Assembly: GCF_900566055.1 (NCBI RefSeq)
Contig: NZ_UPHQ01000172.1
Span: 1 to 41,479 of the forward strand
Source: Mycobacterium innocens
Lineage (GTDB): Bacteria > Actinomycetota > Actinomycetes > Mycobacteriales > Mycobacteriaceae
Length of the DNA: 41,479 nucleotides
Reading direction: 5' to 3'
Shown here: piece after piece, positions 36,840 to 41,479 of the stretch
How positions within the stretch are numbered: the first letter of the stretch is position 1
Layout: every line of letters begins with the position of its first letter
Notes under the pieces: generated by a model
Databases searched by the model: none
What the model saw: only the letters and a program-made list of their open reading frames with translations
Told to the model about the DNA's origin: nothing
Program-made: the position numbers and the translations under genes

Positions 36840-37421
36840 TCAATATCGATTCCTCCGACCACCGTCGTCCTGCAGGCACCTGATGTCACGCTCCCACCCG
36901 GCATCGCGTGCCCGGTCAAGCCGGGAGCGGACCGAGGCGACCAGTGACGCCATCGCGACACCGCATGTCAGCACGATCAGCACCGAGGTGACGACCGCGT
37001 CCACACCCGCATGCCACCTCGGTGTCGGTGGCCTGACCAGATCGCCGTCCCGGTCCACCCAGATTTCGACGCGCTGCCCCACCCTGAGCGGAGCACTGTG
37101 CGCCAACGAGCCGGTGCGCTCACCGGCCGCCGCCGGCCAGCGCACGTGCACGACAATCCCGCCGGAGTTCGGGTTACGGGTGGCACCGGTGACCGTGGCC
37201 GTCACCGGGTGCCGTGCCTGCGCCTGCGCGGCGTACTGGCGATCCCGGGCGTCGAAGACCCCGGCGCCCACGACAGCGGCGGCAGGTATCAGGAAAAGCG
37301 ACGCGACCAGAGCGACCAGCAGCAGCAGGGCTTCGAGACGGTCGGTGCGCCGAAGCAGCGGATTGCGACCGACCAAGCGGGCAATCCGCCAGCAGCGCGG
37401 GTCTATCGTGAACGTCTCCAT
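36840..37421 (-). CDS. Two-pass membrane protein, Rv1733c type
   Basis: The 193-residue protein resembles DosR-regulon Rv1733c: RNPLLRRTDRLEALLLLVAL leads into the first membrane helix (about 26-55). An extracytoplasmic domain follows (AAQAQARHPVTATVTGATRN; VHVRWPAAAGERTG; VGQRVEIWVDRDGDLV), then a second helix (AVVTSVLIVLTCGVAMASLV, about 137-160) and a basic cytoplasmic tail (DRARDAGWERDIRCL). The function is unknown. ATG 37421 has AGGAAG 7 bases upstream. It lies 43 bp after the Rv3131-like gene and 73 bp before hyhB on the same strand. Confidence 0.88.
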   Translation of the reverse strand: METFTIDPRCWRIARLVGRNPLLRRTDRLEALLLLVALVASLFLIPAAAVVGAGVFDARDRQYAAQAQARHPVTATVTGATRNPNSGGIVVHVRWPAAAGERTGSLAHSAPLRVGQRVEIWVDRDGDLVRPPTPRWHAGVDAVVTSVLIVLTCGVAMASLVASVRSRLDRARDAGWERDIRCLQDDGGRRNRY

Positions 37422-37464
37422 CGCAACTTCCTGAAACTTCTTGCGGGCATTGGTTATCGGACGC

Positions 37465-38466
37465 CTATCCGTTGACAGATATCTCGCCGTCGGCAATCCA
37501 CTCGACGATCTCCGAGAGGTCACGTCGTGGCGTCGACGGCAACGGATCGGCATTGATGGGTGCCCAGCCCACCCGCAGCAGCATCTGCGGATACTGGCTA
37601 TCGCCGAAGACATCGGCACGAACCGCCGCACGTGTTTCGGCGATTTCCAGCGGTTCGGTGACCGGGCAACTGGCCAGTCCCATCGCCGTCGCGCTCAACA
37701 GCACGACGCTGGTGGCCTCACCGGCGCGTAGCTGAGCCAGCCGGTCCTCGGTGCGCGTCCCCAAGGCCAGCATCACCGCGTTGTCGTCGGCGGGTGAGAC
37801 GTCCGGCGGCATGGCCAGCGCCGGGCCGGCGAAACGCCGGCTGGGTATCGCCGCCGCGGGGTCAGGGATGGGCGTATTGCGGGCGGGAACGCCGACCGCC
37901 GAGGCGTGCCGGCCGCTCCACTCCGTGAGCTCGGCGAGAGAGTCGGCATCGGATTCGTGGTCCCAAACCGATTTCGCTACAACGGCATTCAGCTTGTCCA
38001 TGGCGTCGACCTGGTGTAGCGTCACCCCGTTGCGGGCGGCTCGCGCAGCCATCAACGCAATGTCGCTGACCGGCACCGGCCAGAAACTGTAGTGCCGCCG
38101 ATCGGTTCGCCGCCGCGGTATCGCCGCGGCCAGCATGATATCCAGCTGGTCGGCGTTCTGACGAGACACTTCGATCGAGGCAAGATGACTCGGATCCGCC
38201 GGATTGGGCAGCCTACACACTTTGGCTTGCCAACCCGTCGCGGCCAGGGCGATGACGCAGTGGTTCAGTGCCGCACCGCAACTCAGGATCAGGTCGCGCC
38301 CTTCCGGGTCGGTGTTGGGCAACTGCAGGCTCGTGTCGGCGTACAGATGCAGGGAAGCTTCCCCCACCCGCCACCACCACGGCTGCGTGTTGTGCACAGA
38401 TGGCGCCCGAGAGGCCAGCGTCAGGACCGTGCGGACCGTGCCGGCATCTGGAAATTGCGCATTCAT
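37465..38466 (-). CDS. Acg-family nitroreductase-like protein (Rv3131 type)
   Basis: The 333-residue protein matches Rv3131 rather than Rv2032: MNAQFPDAGTVRTVLTLASR, APSVHNTQPWWWRVGE, GRDLILSCGAALNHCVIALA, AAAIPRRRTDRRHYSFWPVP, LAMPPDVSPADDNAVMLALG, LRVGWAPINADPLPSTPRRD. It is the third Acg-family member in the window and a separate branch from the other two. The family binds FMN with a lid domain; the biological reaction is unresolved. ATG 38466 has AAGGAA about 9 bases upstream. Only a partial DosR-like half-site (GGACTTTGTGCC near 38557) is seen upstream, so its promoter is uncertain. The 151-bp gap to the ATPase gene contains nothing else recognisable. Confidence 0.93.
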   Translation of the reverse strand: MNAQFPDAGTVRTVLTLASRAPSVHNTQPWWWRVGEASLHLYADTSLQLPNTDPEGRDLILSCGAALNHCVIALAATGWQAKVCRLPNPADPSHLASIEVSRQNADQLDIMLAAAIPRRRTDRRHYSFWPVPVSDIALMAARAARNGVTLHQVDAMDKLNAVVAKSVWDHESDADSLAELTEWSGRHASAVGVPARNTPIPDPAAAIPSRRFAGPALAMPPDVSPADDNAVMLALGTRTEDRLAQLRAGEATSVVLLSATAMGLASCPVTEPLEIAETRAAVRADVFGDSQYPQMLLRVGWAPINADPLPSTPRRDLSEIVEWIADGEISVNG

Positions 38467-38617
38467 AGCCGTTATTCCTTTCGGTCGGCGGGCTCGTCGT
38501 ATCAACGATCGCGCAATCACATCGGCCGGACGAGAGCACGGCGTCCCTGTAGCGAAGGACTTTGTGCCATTGCCGAATCGGCGAACGTCCTCTCGGCGCC
38601 ACGCCGGCGAACCGTGA

Positions 38618-40999
38618 TCAGGATTTGTGTGCTTGCGCGGCGGTAGGCCGCGGTGGCGGGCCGGCCCCGGCGTCGTCCTCGGCGAGGGTGAAGTAGCTTT
38701 CCTCTTCCTGCACGAAGTGCAGCCGCAACAGCGCATACAGGCCGTACAAGCAGGCCAGCAGGTCATCGACCTGGTCGTGCTGGATAGCCCCGGCCGACTG
38801 CGCCAGCGCCAGGTGGGTCGCGATCCGATCGGAAAGCCGCTGGATTTCGGCATGGGTGCGGCTCATGGTGGCGGTGGCTTCACCGCTGCCCAGCGGGCGC
38901 GCCAGCGCCGGGTAAAGCTGGGCCTCCTCCGCCTGTTCGTGCGGCAGGATCTGCTCGGTCAGCAAGGTATGCGCCGCGGCCAACGATGCCAGCGCCGCGG
39001 CATCGGGTCCGGCGACCACCCGGTTGGCGGCGGTGCGCAGCAGCCCGATGGTGTCACGCAGCTGGTCGTGTTCGTCAGCGAAGCGGTGCAGCAGCTGCTC
39101 GGTACCCGCGGCCAAGTGCAGCTCGGTGTCCGGGTTACCGCGCAACGCCCGCAGCGCGTTGCCGATCACCGCGATATCGATACCCTCTTGCAACAATGCA
39201 CCGGCCGCGGGCGGCAGCCAGCCCAGCGCCGCGATCGCCATGGCCAGCAGTGACAGGCTCATACCGACGACCGCGCTCTGCACGGCGATCCGCCGGGACC
39301 AGCGCGCGATGTCCATCGCATCGGCGAGCCGGTCGAGCCGATCGGTGGTCAAGACGATGTCGGCGGCCTCCGAAGACGCGGTGGCTCCGCGGGCGCCCAT
39401 CGCCACCCCGACCGTGGCCGCCGCCAGCGCGGGGGCGTCGTTGACGCCGTCGCCGACCATCACCGTCACCGCGCGTTCGGATTCGGCGCGCACCGCGGCG
39501 AACTTGTCGGCCGGGCTCTGGTCGGCGTAGACCTCGTCCAGGCCCAGAATCGCGGCGACCTCCCGCGTCGGTTCGGCCCGGTCGCCGGTGAGCAGGATCA
39601 GCCGGGTCAGCCCGGCCTCGCGCAATCGGCGCACGGTGCGCGGCGCCTGCCGGCGCAACGGGTCGCGCAGCAACACCGCCCCGGCCAGGTCACCGTCGAC
39701 GCAGACCCAGGCGATCGCCGCGCTGTCCAACCGGGCCCGGTTGACCGCGGCTCGCACCCAGGCGCCGGTCAGGGCGTCGGCGGCCGACTTGCCGACGGTG
39801 ACGCGATGCCCGTCGATGTTGGCGGTGACACCGCGGCCCGGCTCTTCGACGACATCGGTGGGAAGTGACAAGCGCAGACCCCGGCTGAGCGCTTCGGTGA
39901 CAATGGCCTCGGCCAGGACGTGCGGGGAAAGCTGATCCACCGAGGCGGCCAGCCGCAGCGTCTCGGTGGCGTCCCGGCCGGGGGCGGCCACCACGTCGAC
40001 CACAGCAGGACGTCCCATCGTCAGCGTGCCGGTTTTGTCCATCACCAAAGTCGTTGCGTGCCCGAGGTTTTCCAACGCGACTCCGCTGCGGATCACCACC
40101 CCCGCCCGGGATGCCCGGGACAGGCCGGAGACGATCGCCACCGGCGCGGCCAGCAGCAGCGGACAGGGGGTTGCCACCACCAGAACCGCCACGGCGCGGA
40201 CGGCCGACCCGCTCGCCAGCCAGGCAGCCGCGGCCAGCAGCAACGACAGCGGCAGGAACCATGCCGCGTAGCGGTCGGCCAACCGCACGATCGGCGCGGT
40301 CTCCGCACCCGCCTGCTGCGCCATTCGGACAATGCCGGCATAGGTGCTCTCGTCGGCGGTTGCGGTGGCGCGCAGCTCAAAAGCGCTGCCGGCGTTGACC
40401 ACACCGCTGCGGACCGGTTCGCCGACCGCACGTTCCACCTGCAGCGGCTCGCCGGTAAGCGCGGACTCGTCCAGGACGGCCACCACGTCGACGATGCGCC
40501 CGTCCACGGGGACCACCTCGCCCGGGCCGACGACGACAATGTCGTCGACGACCACGTCCGCCAACGGAATAACGCTCACCTGCGTGCCGGCACGTCGCCG
40601 CGCAAACCGCGGCGCACGCTCGAGCAGCGACCGCAGGTCGCGCGACGCGCGGCGTTCAGCGGCCGCATCGAGGGCACGACCACTTGCCAGCATCACCGCG
40701 ATCAATGCGCCGGCCACGTATTCGCCCACCAGCAGGGTACCGATCAGTGACAACACCGCGATGACGTCGACGCCGATCCGGCCCCGGCGCAACGCGGCCA
40801 CTACCCAGACCGAGGCCGGCACGACGGCCAGTACCGTACCCGCGATCCAGGTGCCCTCGGCCACGCCGCGTTCACCGAGCAACCAGCCGATCCCACCGGC
40901 GGCCAACAGACCGACGGTCGACACCACCAGTGCCGGTTCGATCAGTCGGCGAACTCGCGACAGCCACCGGCCGCCCGCAGCTGCCGTATCGCCAACCAC
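38618..40999 (-). CDS. P1B-5-type heavy-metal P-type ATPase with C-terminal hemerythrin domain
   Basis: The 793-residue protein is a P1B ATPase: actuator TGEP (in ESALTGEPLQVER), membrane motif TPC (277-279, in VVATPCPLLLAAPVA) in place of CPC or SPC, phosphorylation site Asp321 (DKTGTLTMG), the SPH motif in place of the usual SxHP (358-360) and the hinge GDGVNDAPALA. No N-terminal metal-binding domain is present. Residues about 625-775 form a hemerythrin/HHE domain with repeated histidines and acids (FADEHDQLRD; ILPHEQAEEAQLYP; SRTHAEIQRL; LRLHFVQEEESYF). TPC plus a C-terminal hemerythrin domain is the hallmark of P1B-5 pumps such as Sinorhizobium Nia (Ni/Fe export). The GTG start at 40999 has AGGA about 8 bases upstream. 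DosR-like boxes upstream and the hydrogenase nearby suggest hypoxic Ni/Fe homeostasis. Confidence 0.9.
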   Translation of the reverse strand: MVGDTAAAGGRWLSRVRRLIEPALVVSTVGLLAAGGIGWLLGERGVAEGTWIAGTVLAVVPASVWVVAALRRGRIGVDVIAVLSLIGTLLVGEYVAGALIAVMLASGRALDAAAERRASRDLRSLLERAPRFARRRAGTQVSVIPLADVVVDDIVVVGPGEVVPVDGRIVDVVAVLDESALTGEPLQVERAVGEPVRSGVVNAGSAFELRATATADESTYAGIVRMAQQAGAETAPIVRLADRYAAWFLPLSLLLAAAAWLASGSAVRAVAVLVVATPCPLLLAAPVAIVSGLSRASRAGVVIRSGVALENLGHATTLVMDKTGTLTMGRPAVVDVVAAPGRDATETLRLAASVDQLSPHVLAEAIVTEALSRGLRLSLPTDVVEEPGRGVTANIDGHRVTVGKSAADALTGAWVRAAVNRARLDSAAIAWVCVDGDLAGAVLLRDPLRRQAPRTVRRLREAGLTRLILLTGDRAEPTREVAAILGLDEVYADQSPADKFAAVRAESERAVTVMVGDGVNDAPALAAATVGVAMGARGATASSEAADIVLTTDRLDRLADAMDIARWSRRIAVQSAVVGMSLSLLAMAIAALGWLPPAAGALLQEGIDIAVIGNALRALRGNPDTELHLAAGTEQLLHRFADEHDQLRDTIGLLRTAANRVVAGPDAAALASLAAAHTLLTEQILPHEQAEEAQLYPALARPLGSGEATATMSRTHAEIQRLSDRIATHLALAQSAGAIQHDQVDDLLACLYGLYALLRLHFVQEEESYFTLAEDDAGAGPPPRPTAAQAHKS

Positions 41000-41107
41000 C
41001 TCGAAAATCCTATCGCTTGCCGATACTTTCGACGTCCACCACAGCAGGGCCCGATACAGCTGAACGAATCCGCAGTCGAGTCCACCAGCTCGACGTTGGC
41101 CCTGCTA

Positions 41108-41144
41108 GGGCCGTAATGCCCGGCTCCCCCGGGTCCTTGGACAC
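41108..41144 (-). promoter_or_regulatory. DosR-like boxes upstream of the metal ATPase
   Basis: GGGCCGTAATGCCC (41108-41121) matches 10 of 14 core DosR positions and GGGTCCTTGGACAC (41131-41144) matches 9. Their centres are 23 bp apart, close to the 22-bp spacing of other pairs here. They are 109-145 bp upstream of GTG 40999. The rest of 41000-41254 shows no gene. Confidence 0.5.
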
Positions 41145-41299
41145 CGGGCTTGGCCGGGCCGATGTGAACGCATCCGTGATTCTCAAGCCGGGTGGTGCAT
41201 ACAATCACGCGCCGACAGGTCTAGCCGCATACCGGCCGCGGGACGAGCACCGAAGGAATCGCCGGGTGGCCCCGGGGGGTCTCACCCCGGGGCTCCCAC

Positions 41300-41334
41300 A
41301 GAACGGAGCGTGACAGTCTCCCGTCACTCCGCTC
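41300..41334 (-). ncRNA. Group II intron domain V
   Basis: Read leftward the 35 bases begin with GAGC, containing the catalytic AGC triad, and end with GTTCT. The strands GGAGTGAC and GTCACGCTCC pair around the loop GGGAGACT, with the usual small bulge. This matches the conserved 34-35 nt catalytic hairpin of group II introns, lying just downstream of the maturase stop. Confidence 0.85.
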
Positions 41335-41350
41335 TTCTCATCCAGTCCGT

Positions 41351-41479
41351 TTAGAACTCGGTCATCCACGCCCAGTGGGCGAACATGCCTGGTTGACGTT
41401 GCACCAGGTCTTTCCACCATCGCTGGGCCCTTTTGAACGACCTGAGCCGTTTGAACCTCCGTCGCGCCCATCGCACCAG
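41351..41479 (-). CDS. ltrA: Group II intron reverse transcriptase/maturase, C-terminal fragment
   Basis: The last 42 residues are visible, cut at the right edge. The sequence FKRLRSFKRAQRWWKDLVQR, then QPGMFAHWAW and the final MTEF with stop at 41351-41353, is the typical basic end of bacterial group II intron-encoded proteins, which supply reverse transcription and RNA splicing. The conserved tail HWxW is present. It cannot be judged from this piece whether the full protein is intact. Confidence 0.85.
   Translation of the reverse strand: MVRWARRRFKRLRSFKRAQRWWKDLVQRQPGMFAHWAWMTEF

Larger units (their letters stand above)
41255..41479 (-). mobile_element. Group II intron, 3' part (left boundary approximate)
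   Basis: On the minus strand the end of a maturase gene is followed after 16 bases by a group II domain V, then by a domain VI-like hairpin with GGGGTGAGACCCC (about 41270-41290). Intron RNA typically ends shortly after domain VI, here near 41255, but the exact 3' splice site was not determined. The element runs off the right edge, so its class and insertion target cannot be assigned. Confidence 0.8.

Noticed and set aside
38557..38568. GGACTTTGTGCC as a DosR box for the Rv3131-like gene.
   Set aside because: Only one half fits and the dyad spacing is wrong; kept as a mention in the gene entry.

Overview
The window is high-GC actinobacterial DNA, very probably from a Mycobacterium (sensu lato). 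Many products are close to M. tuberculosis DosR (dormancy) regulon proteins as I remember them: DevR, DevS, HspX, PfkB, Rv2030c, Acg/Rv2032, Rv3131, Rv2004c, Rv2005c, Rv1733c and Rv3129. The left end also carries a 13E12-family gene and an Rv2296-type haloalkane dehalogenase. The species cannot be fixed from the sequence alone; a non-tuberculous mycobacterium fits, because the hydrogenase, the acs-pdh-ACP operon and a group II intron are not part of the M. tuberculosis dormancy loci I know.

Layout. 1-3.1 kb: 13E12 gene fragment, hairpin repeats, a PadR regulator divergent from a multipass membrane protein with a three-box operator between them, and an aminotransferase pseudogene cut off where the membrane gene ends. 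3.1-6.5 kb: leftward metabolic operon (SRPBCC protein, SDR, acyl-CoA-dehydrogenase-like flavoprotein, CysQ-like phosphatase). 6.8-8.1 kb: haloalkane dehalogenase plus a DoxX-like protein. 8.2-10.3 kb: a decayed adenylate cyclase/ATPase/TPR regulator. 10.3-41 kb: a DosR supercluster. 41.25-41.48 kb: the 3' end of a group II intron (domain V and maturase C-terminus).

The supercluster gathers genes that in M. tuberculosis lie at several separate loci. Its core is USP-devR-devS, preceded on the same strand by a small unknown protein, hspX, the Rv2030c-like gene and pfkB. On its left are a divergent pair of universal stress proteins, the Rv2004c-like kinase, and an Acg-like/KASIII/KASIII operon. 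On its right are acg, a rightward acyl-CoA synthetase/2-oxoacid dehydrogenase (E1 alpha, E1 beta, E2)/acyl carrier protein operon, a flavin-reductase-like protein, a cytosolic group 3b [NiFe] hydrogenase with its protease, Rv1733c-like and Rv3131-like genes, and a P1B-5-type metal ATPase with a C-terminal hemerythrin domain. DosR-box-like sites can be placed in front of most transcription units.

The genes read as a hypoxia programme: gas sensing (DevS/DevR), redox disposal (hydrogenase), Ni/Fe handling (ATPase), chaperoning (HspX), glycolytic control (PfkB), and a possible acyl-CoA/ACP/KASIII pathway with no assigned product. The least explained parts are the KASIII pair with a catalytically degenerate partner, the ACP in a dehydrogenase operon, and a strong DosR box that faces no protein gene and is followed by a repeat hairpin.
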